Origin: Serratia marcescens subsp. marcescens ATCC 13880
GTDB lineage: Bacteria; Pseudomonadota; Gammaproteobacteria; Enterobacterales; Enterobacteriaceae
Reading direction: 5' to 3'
Length of the DNA: 64,000 nt
Assembly: GCF_017299535.1 (NCBI RefSeq)
Contig: NZ_CP071238.1
Coordinates: 2,914,001-2,978,000, forward strand
In this document: positions 18,528 to 28,654 of the stretch, in pieces
Layout of the letters: each line of letters opens with the position of its first letter
How positions within the stretch are numbered: the stretch's first letter is position 1
Notes under the pieces: generated by a model
Database searches by the model: none
Seen by the model: only the letters and a program-made list of their open reading frames with translations
What the model was told of the DNA's origin: nothing
Program-made: the position numbers and the translations under genes

Positions 18528-18781
18528 AGGTCGTTGGATTAAAGAGTGTTGAAAAAAGGGAGTCATTATAAAGGAAATTCATCCGCCCGATAAGTGCGAA
18601 CACAGCATTGTTACTGCACTAAATGGCGCGTTTTTGTCCGAATCAACACATCGGTTAACAAATTTCCCATTAACCTGCGACAGTTTTTTCACGTAGCCTG
18701 ATTCTCCCCCGGTTTTGCGCCGAACGCAGCTCGTCCGACGCGCCGAACAGTTTTTATCCACTTCGCAACGAGATGAAATCC

Positions 18782-19360
18782 ATGCTGAAACTTGACGCCC
18801 AAACCACCGCTCTGGTGCTGATCGATTTGCAAAACGGCATTCTGCCCTACGCCGGCGGCCCGCACGGCGCCGACCAGGTGGTGGCGAACGCCGCCCTGCT
18901 GGCCGCGCGTTTTCGCATGCTGGGCGCGCCGGTGCTGTTGGTGCGCGTCGGTTGGTCAGACTCCTTCGCCGAGGCGCTGAAACAACCGGTGGATAAACCG
19001 GCTCCCGCGCCCGCCGGCGGTTTGCCGGCCACCTGGTGGGAGTTCCCCGCGCCGCTGGCGGTCTGCGACAACGATATTTTGATCACCAAGCGCCAATGGG
19101 GCGCCTTCTACGGCACCGATCTGGACTTGCAGCTGCGCCGTCGCGGCATCAAATCCGTAGTCTTGGGCGGCATATCCACCAATATCGGCGTGGAGTCCAC
19201 CGCCCGCGCCGCCTGGGAACACGGCTATGAGCTGGTGATCGCCGAAGACGTCTGCAGCGCGCAGAACGCGGAAATGCACCGTTTCGCGTTCGAACACATC
19301 TTCCCGCGTTTGGCGCGGGTGCGCGACACCGGCGAAATTCTTGCCGCGCTCGACCGGTAA
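18782..19360 (+). CDS. yecD: Isochorismatase-family hydrolase YecD (no catalytic Cys)
   Basis: The 192-residue protein has the cysteine-hydrolase/isochorismatase fold. The catalytic Asp ([16 protein letters not shown]) and Lys ([14 protein letters not shown]) are visible, but the nucleophile position in [18 protein letters not shown] is Gly where amidases of the family have Cys. From memory E. coli YecD has the same Gly. True isochorismatases such as PhzD also lack this Cys, so a Cys-independent hydrolysis is possible; the substrate is unknown. The start MLKLDAQ was chosen over an ATG three codons earlier because it matches E. coli and has room for GAG upstream. yecE follows 50 bases later on the same strand. 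Confidence 0.9.
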   Translation: MLKLDAQTTALVLIDLQNGILPYAGGPHGADQVVANAALLAARFRMLGAPVLLVRVGWSDSFAEALKQPVDKPAPAPAGGLPATWWEFPAPLAVCDNDILITKRQWGAFYGTDLDLQLRRRGIKSVVLGGISTNIGVESTARAAWEHGYELVIAEDVCSAQNAEMHRFAFEHIFPRLARVRDTGEILAALDR

Positions 19361-19410
19361 CGTTAAGTTGTAGCCTGATAATCCAAGCACAAGTAAAGGA
19401 AGACGACGCC

Positions 19411-20229
19411 GTGATCTACATCGGACTGCCGCAGTGGCAACATGCAGCCTGGAACCGTATCGGGCTGCGTGATTTGGCGGATTACAGCCGCTACTTCAAC
19501 TGCGTGGAAGGCAACACCACCTTCTACGCGCTGCCGAAACTGGACATCGTGCAGCGCTGGCGCGACATGACCGGCGACGATTTTCGCTTCTGCTTCAAAT
19601 TCCCGTCGGACATCAGCCACAAGGCCGCCCTGCGCAACTGCGCCGCCGAGCTGCAGGCGTTTTACCACTGTCTGAGCCCGGTGCATCAGCGCATCGGCCA
19701 GTTGTGGCTGCAGCTGCCCGCGGCCTTCGGCCCCGATGAGCTGCCGCGCATGTGGCAGTTCTTCGAAAGCCTGCCGCAGGAATTCACCTACGGCGTAGAA
19801 GTGCGTCATCCGGCGTTTTTCGCCAAGGGCGAGGAAGAGCGCGCGTTGAATCAGGGGTTGCACCAGCGCGGCATCAATCGGGTGATCCTCGACAGCCGCC
19901 CGGTGCATCACGCCGCCCCCAACACCGCTGCCGTACGCGATGCCCAGCAGAAAAAACCGAAGCTGCCGGTACACGCGCTGGTCACCGCGGACCAACCGTT
20001 GGTGCGCTTTATCGGCGGTGACCAGTTGGCCGATAACCTGCGCTGGTTCGAAGCCTGGCAGCAAAAACTGCCGCTGTGGCAGCAACAGCATCAGCCCTAT
20101 CTGTTTATTCATACGCCGGACAACGGCGATTCGCCCCAGCAGGCGCAAAAAATTTGGCAGCAGTTGCGCCTGGCGATCCCTGATTTGCCTGCGCCGCCAG
20201 ACTGGCCAGAACAAGATGCACTGTTTTGA
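19411..20229 (+). CDS. yecE: DUF72-family protein YecE
   Basis: This 272-residue DUF72 protein is predicted to adopt a TIM-barrel fold. Family segments are visible at IGLPQWQH, YFNCVEGNTTFYALP, FRFCFKFPSDISH and the C-terminal FIHTPDNGDSPQQA. DUF72 proteins have no settled biochemical function. The start is GTG with AAGGA 10 bases upstream. It follows yecD and precedes yecN as in E. coli, so yecDE are probably one transcript. Confidence 0.92.
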   Translation: MIYIGLPQWQHAAWNRIGLRDLADYSRYFNCVEGNTTFYALPKLDIVQRWRDMTGDDFRFCFKFPSDISHKAALRNCAAELQAFYHCLSPVHQRIGQLWLQLPAAFGPDELPRMWQFFESLPQEFTYGVEVRHPAFFAKGEEERALNQGLHQRGINRVILDSRPVHHAAPNTAAVRDAQQKKPKLPVHALVTADQPLVRFIGGDQLADNLRWFEAWQQKLPLWQQQHQPYLFIHTPDNGDSPQQAQKIWQQLRLAIPDLPAPPDWPEQDALF

Positions 20230-20331
20230 CCTATTAATCTGACCAATAACATCAAATATTTCCCCGCGACAGTGAATACAATGACGGCTATGATGCTGAC
20301 TGCCAGTTTTGGTTAGGGAACGGAGTTAAAA

Positions 20332-20727
20332 ATGGTAAGCGCGCTTTATGTGGTGCTCGGCGCATTGTTGTTGATCAAACTCTCTTATGACGTAGTCAGA
20401 TTAAGGATGCAGTACCGCGTAGCCTACGGCGACGGCGGTTTCTACGAATTGCAGACCGCCATACGCGTGCATGGCAACGCCGTTGAATACATTCCTATCG
20501 CTGCCGTATTGCTGGTGATCATGGAAATGAACGGCGCGGAAATCTGGATGATTCACCTCTGCGGCCTGATGCTGATGGCCGGGCGGCTGGTGCATTACTA
20601 CGGTTTACGCAACCGTGAGGTTCGCTGGCGCCGTTCCGGCATGGCCGCGACCTATATCTCTTTGTTGTTGATGGTTCTGGCAAATATCTTCTATCTGCCT
20701 TGGGATCTGATTTTCAGCCTGCACTGA
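20332..20727 (+). CDS. yecN: MAPEG-family membrane protein YecN
   Basis: This 131-residue inner-membrane protein has four predicted helices and matches E. coli YecN, a MAPEG (eicosanoid and glutathione metabolism) family member. The family motif around NAVEYIPIAAVLL (E-x2-P) and the helix with AGRLVHYYGL are visible. Eukaryotic relatives are glutathione transferases or peroxidases in membranes; the bacterial role is unknown. CGGAG 8 bases upstream supports the ATG. Its own promoter probably lies in the 100-base gap after yecE. Confidence 0.92.
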   Translation: MVSALYVVLGALLLIKLSYDVVRLRMQYRVAYGDGGFYELQTAIRVHGNAVEYIPIAAVLLVIMEMNGAEIWMIHLCGLMLMAGRLVHYYGLRNREVRWRRSGMAATYISLLLMVLANIFYLPWDLIFSLH

Positions 20728-20820
20728 TCCCGTTTTATCATCAGGCGGCCGCGCCGCCTGCTTCCGCTCCGCTTTTTTGCGCTTTTCTGTTAGACTACGC
20801 AGCTTCGAATTCTGAACTGA

Positions 20821-22541
<1,721 letters not shown>

Positions 22542-22578
22542 CGCTCGCTTAATCGGGCCGGCCTGCGCCGGCCCCCAG

Positions 22579-24423
22579 TTACCCGTTGCTGGCATCGACA
22601 ATCCGCAGCTCATACACCATCGTCGCGTTCAGCGGGATCTGCGGCGCATAGCCCGTTTCACCGTACGCCAACGCCGGCGGCACCACCATCGTCAGCGAAC
22701 CGTGATTTTTCAGATGACCGATCGCCTCGCGGAACAACGGCGGATAGGCGGAGAGCGGCTGAGACATCACCTTTCCACTGCGATCCATATCCTGAATCAC
22801 GCTGCCGTCGGTTAAGCTCTCTTTCACCACGATGTCTACCCGCGCGTTTTCCGCAATGGTTTCATCACCCGCATAATCGATGCGATACCAGAAGCCGGAA
22901 GGCGATTTCTGCGTGCCCTTCTTCTTTTTGAACTCGGCAACGAACGCCTCACCCTTGCTGGTCTGCGTCTTCGCCGCCTGGTTTCTGGCGTCACTCACCG
23001 CTTTTTCCGACTCCGCCAGCGCGCGGGTCAGCTGCGCATCGCTCAACTGGTAATGGCCGTTGAAGGTATCGATCACGCCGGCCAGCAACATGGTTTTATC
23101 GGGTGTGATGCCCCAATTTTTACGCTCAGCCAGCATCGTTTGGATATCGCGCCCCAAGGCGACGCCGGCAGCATAGCTCTGTTGCTCCGGTTTTTTCTTC
23201 AGCGTTTTCACTTCCGGCAACCATTTGGCCCGCGATCTCAGCCCGCTCAGTTCGTCTTGCAAAGCTTGCTGAGCCTGATGGGCGGCAGCCAGCTCCGCTG
23301 CCGTTTTATCCGCCCGTTGCGTCGCTTCATCCCTCTTCTGCGCTGCCTGCGCGCTTTCCGCCGTCACCGCCGCCAGACGTTGTTCCAGCATTTTGGCCTG
23401 CTCGGTTTGCGCTTTGTTTTTTTCCTGCAGTTGCGCCAACTGCCGCTGCAGTTCCTCCGTCGCTTTGGCGGCTTCTATCGCCTGCTTTGCCAACGACGCC
23501 TGCAGGCTTTTCTCTTGTTGCTCGGCCTGCCGACGTTGGTCATCACGCTCTTTCTGCAGCTGCGCCAGCCGCTGTTGAAGCTCGCCCACCGCCTTGGCGG
23601 CTTCGGCTTTTTGTTGTTCCAGCGCCGTCTTCAGGCTTTTCTCTTGTTGCCCCTCCTGCTGTCGTTGGACGCCCTGTTCTTTCTGCAGCTGCGCCAGCTG
23701 CCGCTGCAGTTCATCCGTCAACTTGGCGGCCTCGACCTTTTGTCGTTCCAGCTCAGCGGCGGCCGCTTTTTTGTCCTGCTCATAACGCTGACGCGCTTTA
23801 TCATTGGCGGTTTGCGCCGCCGCCAGCTTCTCCTCCCAAACCTGCTGCCGAACGTTTTCCGCCTGTTTGGGCAAGGCCGCCAGCCGTTGTTCCAGCAAGG
23901 CAATGCGCCGATCTCGCTCCGCGGTTTGTTGCTTTTGCCGCTCTAACGCGGCTTGCGCCTCGGCGATCTGCGCCTGAGCCTTGCGCTCCTGCGGCGTCAG
24001 GTTCAGCGCCTGTCGCACGCCGCTGGCGAAGTCGCTCAACGCGCTCAGATCGGGAGCCGGTGCCGGTTTATCGGCAACCGTCAGGGATGACGCAACGCGC
24101 AGCGCGGTCAGCTCCTGCTGCAGTGATTGAATAGCGGCTTGCTGTTGTTCCAATCGAGTCTCTTTCTCACGCAGCGCCTTTTGCAACTGCGTCAGTTGCT
24201 TTCTCTGCGCAGCCGTTTCACGAAGTTGAACCGGCCGGGACGCCGGCTTTTGGATTTCCCGGGGCGGGGTAACCGCGGCGTCAGCCGCCGGTGCATCCTG
24301 TTGCTGGTAGCGCTCGGCAAACTGCAATAATGCAGGCACATCGTCATCCGCCACGGCCAGCGTTGGCGCAAGCGCCAGCGATATCATCAGGCTCAGCAGT
24401 GCCTTTCTCGCACGAGGGATCAT
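22579..24423 (-). CDS. Secreted long coiled-coil protein with C-terminal FKBP domain
   Basis: The 614-residue precursor has a signal peptide (cleavage near residue 25, LAVA/DDD), a long Gln/Ala/Glu/Lys-rich coiled coil (about 65-400), an FKBP N-terminal dimerisation-type domain (about 415-500, SYAAGVALGRDIQ) and an FKBP-type domain (about 510-611, VVPPALAYGETGYAPQIPLN). Residues 231-342 are 43-residue tandem repeats (EAAKxxxELQRQLAQLQKE). FkpA and FklB lack such a coiled coil. In the FKBP pocket, the Tyr, Phe-Asp and Trp positions of active enzymes appear replaced (VVKESLTDGSVIQD, AYPPLFREAIGHL) while AYG remains, so isomerase activity may be weak or lost. Its start overlaps the upstream lipoprotein gene by four bases. 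A periplasmic scaffold or chaperone role is inference. Confidence 0.85.
   Translation of the reverse strand: MIPRARKALLSLMISLALAPTLAVADDDVPALLQFAERYQQQDAPAADAAVTPPREIQKPASRPVQLRETAAQRKQLTQLQKALREKETRLEQQQAAIQSLQQELTALRVASSLTVADKPAPAPDLSALSDFASGVRQALNLTPQERKAQAQIAEAQAALERQKQQTAERDRRIALLEQRLAALPKQAENVRQQVWEEKLAAAQTANDKARQRYEQDKKAAAAELERQKVEAAKLTDELQRQLAQLQKEQGVQRQQEGQQEKSLKTALEQQKAEAAKAVGELQQRLAQLQKERDDQRRQAEQQEKSLQASLAKQAIEAAKATEELQRQLAQLQEKNKAQTEQAKMLEQRLAAVTAESAQAAQKRDEATQRADKTAAELAAAHQAQQALQDELSGLRSRAKWLPEVKTLKKKPEQQSYAAGVALGRDIQTMLAERKNWGITPDKTMLLAGVIDTFNGHYQLSDAQLTRALAESEKAVSDARNQAAKTQTSKGEAFVAEFKKKKGTQKSPSGFWYRIDYAGDETIAENARVDIVVKESLTDGSVIQDMDRSGKVMSQPLSAYPPLFREAIGHLKNHGSLTMVVPPALAYGETGYAPQIPLNATMVYELRIVDASNG
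23398..23733 (-). repeat. 129-bp tandem repeats encoding the 43-residue coiled-coil units
   Basis: Two full units and a partial third encode residues 231-273, 274-316 and 317-342 of the FKBP protein. All begin EAAK and share ELQxxLAQLQ; the two full units also share QQEKSL. The protein-level match is strong, and an unequal-crossover origin is likely. Confidence 0.75.
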
Positions 24424-24824
24424 TGGGCGCGTTCTCCGCGCTCAGCCAGACCGGTCATCATTGCAGAACTGATGTCTGCGCAGAGACGGCTGGTGCGATA
24501 ACGATACAGCGCATCGACGGTTTCCTGCGTGCCCGTATTGATCCGCTGGCGCACGCCGGCATACTGCGCCGCACCGCTCATCAAGGTATCGAACTCGCGT
24601 TTGAATTTCTGATATTTCTCGTTATCCATGCCGCGCATGGCATCCAGTTCGCGTTGGCACTGCTGCATGCGCTCGGCCTCACGCTGCCGCTTATCCTGCT
24701 CCGCAACTTCTTCTGCGCTGGGCGGCTTACTCAATGTAGAAACGGGCCGCTTGGCGGTCTGGCAGCCGGTCAGGGCCAACGTCAGTAAAAGCGCAGCGGT
24801 CCAACTGTGTGCCGTTCGGGTCAT
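24420..24824 (-). CDS. Putative lipoprotein coupled to the FKBP gene
   Basis: The 134-residue precursor has a lipoprotein signal (TAALLLTLALTGC) with Cys21 as the likely acylated residue; the next residue is Gln, so outer-membrane sorting is expected. The mature part is charged and helical (EQDKRQREAERMQQCQREL) with a Cys near the middle and another in SRLCADIS. I do not recognise the family. Its last codon overlaps the FKBP start (ATGA), which points to joint function in the envelope. The start chosen has AAGGAG 9 bases upstream; an ATG two codons earlier would leave only 3. It is the first gene of a two-gene operon. Confidence 0.8.
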   Translation of the reverse strand: MTRTAHSWTAALLLTLALTGCQTAKRPVSTLSKPPSAEEVAEQDKRQREAERMQQCQRELDAMRGMDNEKYQKFKREFDTLMSGAAQYAGVRQRINTGTQETVDALYRYRTSRLCADISSAMMTGLAERGERAQ

Positions 24825-25254
24825 TATCATTATCTCCTTGTTAAGTCCGCCGCCAACGCGCTCTGCAGTCGAGCTGACGGCTCTCCTCATTGATGCTGTG
24901 ATGTTCCGGCCATCAGCCAAGCCGTGTTCGGACATGAAAATGCAGACGCAGCATTGAGAGGCATGGCGCCAACAATTCACTGCATCAATGCATATCAAAA
25001 AATCATTTAATATTATGATATTTAAAGGATTTTAATTCACAAACTTATCAGCAGGGCATGACGATCGCAAGAAGAGATGGGGGGTTGGTCGACCGAGATA
25101 CCGCGTTGAAACGGGCTAATGGTCTTAACAAAACATAAAAAAAGCCCCGGCAAAACGCCGGGGCCTGGTACTTGCGTGATCGCCGAGGGCTCAGTGACAC
25201 GCAAAGGGGTCTTACGGCCCGGAAACCGGTTGTCAAACGCGGCTAACTGCGTGT
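24825..25254. other. Intergenic region upstream of the lipoprotein-FKBP operon
   Basis: This 430-base gap should contain the operon promoter on the minus strand and the cutC terminator at 25137-25164. The stretch around 24985-25035 is AT-rich, unlike the genes around it. I see no ORF with a convincing ribosome-binding site. Confidence 0.5.
25137..25164 (-). terminator. Terminator of cutC
   Basis: A perfect GCCCCGGC/GCCGGGGC stem with a 5-base loop is followed on the minus strand by seven Ts. It lies about 90 bases past the cutC stop. Confidence 0.88.
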
Positions 25255-26013
25255 TTATGCGCTTTGCGCCAGAGGATCAACCAAGGCCAGCGCGTTTTTC
25301 ATCGCCTCCACCATTTCGCCATCCACGCAATAATGGCTAAATTCGTCAAACTCGTTATCGGAGCACATGGTGACGCCCGCCTTGCGATAACGCATGGTCG
25401 ACGGCACCAGATGGCCGGAAGAGCTGTGCAGTTCATGCAGGCCGATATCGACAAACTTATGCAGATTGCTGAGGCGCACGCCGGCACCCGCCATGATCAC
25501 CGGGCCTTGGCTGGCCTGGCGCAAATCGCGCAGCAACGGCAGGCCAAGTTCGGCGCTCTGCTGCTGGCCGGAGGTCAGAATGCGCGCCACACCCAGCTCG
25601 GTCAGTTGCTCCAGCGCCACCATCGGATTCTGGCACATATCGAACGCGCGATGGAACGTCACCGCCATGCCTTCGCACAGCCTCATCACTTCGCGCATGC
25701 GCGGCAGATCGATGTGCCCTTCGTCGTCCAGCATACCAACCACCACGCCGGGGAACCCCATCTCGCGAATTTGGCGGATATCTTGTTTGATCACTTCGAA
25801 ATCCACCGCGCCGTAGCAGAAATCGCCACCGCGCGGGCGAACGATCGGATGCACCGGGATCGAAACCCGCTCACGCGCCAGACGCAGCGTGCCATAGCTC
25901 GGCGTCAATCCCCCTTCGCTCTGGCTGGCGCACAACTCGATGCGATCGGCGCCCGCCCGTTCGGCCGTCAGCGCACAGTCGACGCTAAAGCAACAAACTT
26001 CCAGTTTTATCAT
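25255..26013 (-). CDS. cutC: CutC-family copper homeostasis protein
   Basis: This 252-residue TIM-barrel protein matches E. coli CutC. Conserved segments include [50 protein letters not shown] and FHRAFDM. CutC was linked to copper tolerance, though that role has been questioned and its enzymatic activity is not established. The ATG next to GGGGTG was chosen; a longer frame upstream lacks support. The gene is divergent from the PLP-enzyme gene across 101 bases. In E. coli cutC neighbours yecM; here a PLP-enzyme gene sits between them. Confidence 0.94.
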   Translation of the reverse strand: MIKLEVCCFSVDCALTAERAGADRIELCASQSEGGLTPSYGTLRLARERVSIPVHPIVRPRGGDFCYGAVDFEVIKQDIRQIREMGFPGVVVGMLDDEGHIDLPRMREVMRLCEGMAVTFHRAFDMCQNPMVALEQLTELGVARILTSGQQQSAELGLPLLRDLRQASQGPVIMAGAGVRLSNLHKFVDIGLHELHSSSGHLVPSTMRYRKAGVTMCSDNEFDEFSHYCVDGEMVEAMKNALALVDPLAQSA

Positions 26014-26114
26014 TGTCACCCCCAGATAACGGCCAACATACGGCGGCAATTGTTCATTTCTTCATTTCTCACGTAGGCTCATGCATAGGCATAAACCGGC
26101 TCAGGGTTATCACT

Positions 26115-27263
26115 ATGGCATTCAATTTTGATCAATGGGTAGACCGCAGTCACAGTGACAGCGTTAAGTGGGATAAATATCGCGGCAGCGACATCATCCC
26201 ACTTTGGGTCGCCGACAGCGATTTCACCTCACCGCCGGCGGTGATCGAAGCCTTGCAGCGCCGCGTAGCACACGGCGTATTCGGCTACACCCACCCATCC
26301 CCTGATCTTATTGAGGTTTTTACCCGCCGCATGGTAGAGCGCTACGATTGGCACATCAAGCCTGAATGGATCATTTTCCTGCCTGGCCTGGTGTGCGGCC
26401 TGAACCTGTGCGTGCGAGCCTGCACCGAAAAACATCAGAGCACGCTGGCCCCCTCGCTCATTTATCCGCCGTTTCGCAAAGCGGCCAAATTCGCCGGGCG
26501 TAAACACCTTTCGGTATCGCTAACAGCGGTCAACCAGCGTTGGGGGCTGGATTTTTCCTCGATGCATGATCGGCTCAACGGCAACGAAAAACTCCTGTTG
26601 CTGTGCAACCCGCAGAACCCCGGTGGCACCGTGTATCGCCGAGAGGAGCTGTTGCAGCACCACCGGTTCGCTCGCGAACACGATTTAATCGTCTGTTCGG
26701 ATGAAATTCACTGCGAACTGCTGCTTGAGCCCGGCGCGCGCCATATCCCCTTCGCCACCCTGAATGAAGACGCGGCCCAACGCAGCGTGACGCTGATGTC
26801 ACCGTCAAAGACGTTTAATCTCGCCGGGCTCGGCGCCTCGATGGCGATCGTCCCTAATGAGGCGCTGCGACAAAAGCTGAAACGCGCGCGCAGCGGCATC
26901 GTGCCGGAGGTCAATCTGCTGGCGCTGGTCGCCGCCCAGGCGGCCTATCAATACGGGCAACCCTGGCTGGACGAGCAGTTGATTTATCTGCGCGCCAATC
27001 GCGATCGGGTGACAGCACGCATCAACGCCATGCCGGGATTGAAGTTGTTGCCGATTGAAGCCACCTATTTGGCCTGGATCGACTGCGGCGCGTTGCCGGT
27101 GGACAATCCGCATCAGTTCTTCGAGCGCGCGGGCGTTGGATTAAGCGCCGGTTTGGATTTCGGCGATCGGCGCTTTGTGCGGCTTAACTTTGGTTGCAGA
27201 TGGGCCCTGCTCGATGAAGCGCTCGATCGCATGGCGCGAGCCTGTGCGGCGCTGCCTGGCTAA
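26115..27263 (+). CDS. PLP-dependent C-S lyase/aminotransferase of the MalY/PatB type
   Basis: The 382-residue fold-type-I PLP enzyme starts MAFNFDQWVDRSHSDSVKWD, the hallmark of the MalY/PatB (cystathionine beta-lyase) family. The PLP Lys is in LMSPSKTFNLAGLG, the pyridine-binding Asp in VCSDEIHCELLL, the Asn in LLLCNPQNPGG and the carboxylate-binding Arg in FVRLNFGCR. Such enzymes cleave cystathionine or other cysteine S-conjugates to pyruvate, ammonia and a thiol. No regulatory MalY partner lies nearby, so a role in sulfur amino-acid metabolism is more likely than maltose control. AGGG lies 7 bases before the ATG. It converges on yecM with a 4-base overlap of the ends. Confidence 0.9.
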   Translation: MAFNFDQWVDRSHSDSVKWDKYRGSDIIPLWVADSDFTSPPAVIEALQRRVAHGVFGYTHPSPDLIEVFTRRMVERYDWHIKPEWIIFLPGLVCGLNLCVRACTEKHQSTLAPSLIYPPFRKAAKFAGRKHLSVSLTAVNQRWGLDFSSMHDRLNGNEKLLLLCNPQNPGGTVYRREELLQHHRFAREHDLIVCSDEIHCELLLEPGARHIPFATLNEDAAQRSVTLMSPSKTFNLAGLGASMAIVPNEALRQKLKRARSGIVPEVNLLALVAAQAAYQYGQPWLDEQLIYLRANRDRVTARINAMPGLKLLPIEATYLAWIDCGALPVDNPHQFFERAGVGLSAGLDFGDRRFVRLNFGCRWALLDEALDRMARACAALPG

Positions 27264-27826
27264 CCTTGTTCGCTGGCGACGATGTCTCGAATGGAATACG
27301 GATGAAACTTGATCGTGACCGTTCCGTCGGTGATGGCCAGCGTCGGGTTCGGTAGCCGCTCGCCCTCACCTTTTGGCGAGCTTTGCTTCAGCTTGATCCC
27401 TGGCGCCAACAATGCTTCATCGGCAAGGTGGCTCAACGCCCGAGCGTACAGCGTCTGAGGATCGCCACTGAGCACTAATTCGACGTGTTCCCAGCCTTCG
27501 TGCGGATAGCGTTTCTCCCCTGGATACGGCAGTTCGATGCAGTCTATCCGCCACGGCCCTACGGCCAGCGGCTGAGACAAATCGAACAGGCAGATAGGCC
27601 GCCCGTTGATCATCGATTCGGATAGCAGTGTCCCGCACTGCATCAGCCCCTGGCGCCAACGTTCAGCGGTGGCATTCTGGTGACAGCGCAGGGAGATGTG
27701 ATCGGCGGTAAACGCGGCCAGATCAAGCCGCAATTTGGCGGCAAATTGATGCAGCGCCTGCTCGAAACGCGGCAAATCGAGCGTCAGATCGTCAAGCTCG
27801 GCAACGGCCTGCAAGGGAGTGGTCAT
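27260..27826 (-). CDS. yecM: VOC-superfamily protein YecM
   Basis: The 188-residue protein equals E. coli YecM in length. It belongs to the vicinal-oxygen-chelate superfamily, whose members bind a metal for varied reactions. Potential ligands are visible in DHISLRCH, EGWEHVELVL and TIKFHPYSI. Its substrate is unknown. A 10-bp inverted repeat lies 46 bases upstream of its start. It sits near argS as in E. coli. Confidence 0.9.
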   Translation of the reverse strand: MTTPLQAVAELDDLTLDLPRFEQALHQFAAKLRLDLAAFTADHISLRCHQNATAERWRQGLMQCGTLLSESMINGRPICLFDLSQPLAVGPWRIDCIELPYPGEKRYPHEGWEHVELVLSGDPQTLYARALSHLADEALLAPGIKLKQSSPKGEGERLPNPTLAITDGTVTIKFHPYSIRDIVASEQG

Positions 27827-28291
27827 AGAAACCTCAAAACAACGGAGCGCAAAGTTAAACGCCGTAATTTACACGGTGGCGGCAGCGCTCGCCACCGTGG
27901 CGACGTTTTTCGGCGGCGGTGCAGAATGATTTTTGGTTGCGGACGGGGAGAATAAAAACCAGTTTCTTATTAAGATGACAGCTTATTAAAGCAACAGAAA
28001 AATAAAAAATAAGATTTTTCGCAAGCCATTATACCTTCTCTTCATGACGTTATGATTTAAGTTATTTTGCACAAAACCCTCTGCACTCCATTGGCCAAGT
28101 CGATTGAATAGTCTGGTTTAATCAAACCTGATTCACTTATCGAAGCCACATAAAACCATAAGCACAACCTATTGTAAAAAAAGAAAATAAACCCCATTAA
28201 TTGATGGGAAGCTAAGGATTATCTTAATTTACCCCCAGACAATTGATTCACCAAGACAACTCCGCTACTTTGGAGGAAATTTAAATTCGAG
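27827..28291. other. AT-rich intergenic region between yecM and a small ORF
   Basis: The 465-base gap is AT-rich after about 27960, unlike the flanking genes. It contains the hairpin at 27872-27899 and a short inverted repeat GGTTT-AATC-AAACC near 28115. I see no further gene. It must hold the promoters for yecM and for the small ORF at 28292. Confidence 0.5.
27872..27899. other. Perfect 10-bp inverted repeat upstream of yecM
   Basis: CACGGTGGCG pairs with CGCCACCGTG across an 8-base loop. It lies in the likely yecM leader or promoter and could be an operator or an RNA hairpin. It lacks an adjacent T run. Confidence 0.6.
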
Positions 28292-28420
28292 ATGATCATT
28301 ATGTTATTGCTGACGATATCCTTGGTGTTGATAATTATCGCCGTATACGCCATCTACCGTCATTTCAAATCACGCAGCGTCAACACGCTGGATGCTGGTC
28401 GCCGCAATAAAAAACGCTAG
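28292..28420 (+). CDS. Small single-pass membrane protein (42 aa)
   Basis: A 42-codon ORF encodes a hydrophobic N-terminal helix (MIIMLLLTISLVLIIIAVYA) followed by a basic tail (YRHFKSRS...RRNKKR), so the N-terminus is probably outside and the tail cytoplasmic. GGAGGAAAT lies 15 bases upstream of the first ATG, which is long; a second in-frame ATG three codons later is further still, so initiation is uncertain. I do not recognise a family. The helix-plus-basic-tail layout is typical of real enterobacterial small membrane proteins and unlikely by chance. It lies 234 bases before argS. Confidence 0.6.
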   Translation: MIIMLLLTISLVLIIIAVYAIYRHFKSRSVNTLDAGRRNKKR

Positions 28421-28654
28421 CTTCGCAACTCTCCCCTTCGTACATTCTGTTCAGGTCATTCTGCTTTCACCTTCCGGCAATCAACGCGCCGCACCCGACA
28501 ACTGTTTCATCGCAGCGGCCGCGCCAACTGCTGACGGGCTTCGTCAGATCGGTTACAATTACAGGCTGTTTTGTGGCGGTCGCCCATCGCGCCCGCCACC
28601 GTTGAATCCCGCAGGGGCTGGCTTCAGCCCCTCGTTCGTCATTAAGGTAACCCG

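Noticed and set aside
20745..20790. AGGCGGC-CGC-GCCGCCT hairpin after yecN as a terminator
   Set aside because: The T run begins about 15 bases after the stem, too far for a typical intrinsic terminator.
22542..22578. GC-rich hairpin between cmoB and the FKBP gene as a terminator
   Set aside because: A 7-bp stem (GGGCCGG/CCGGCCC) is present but without T run on either strand.
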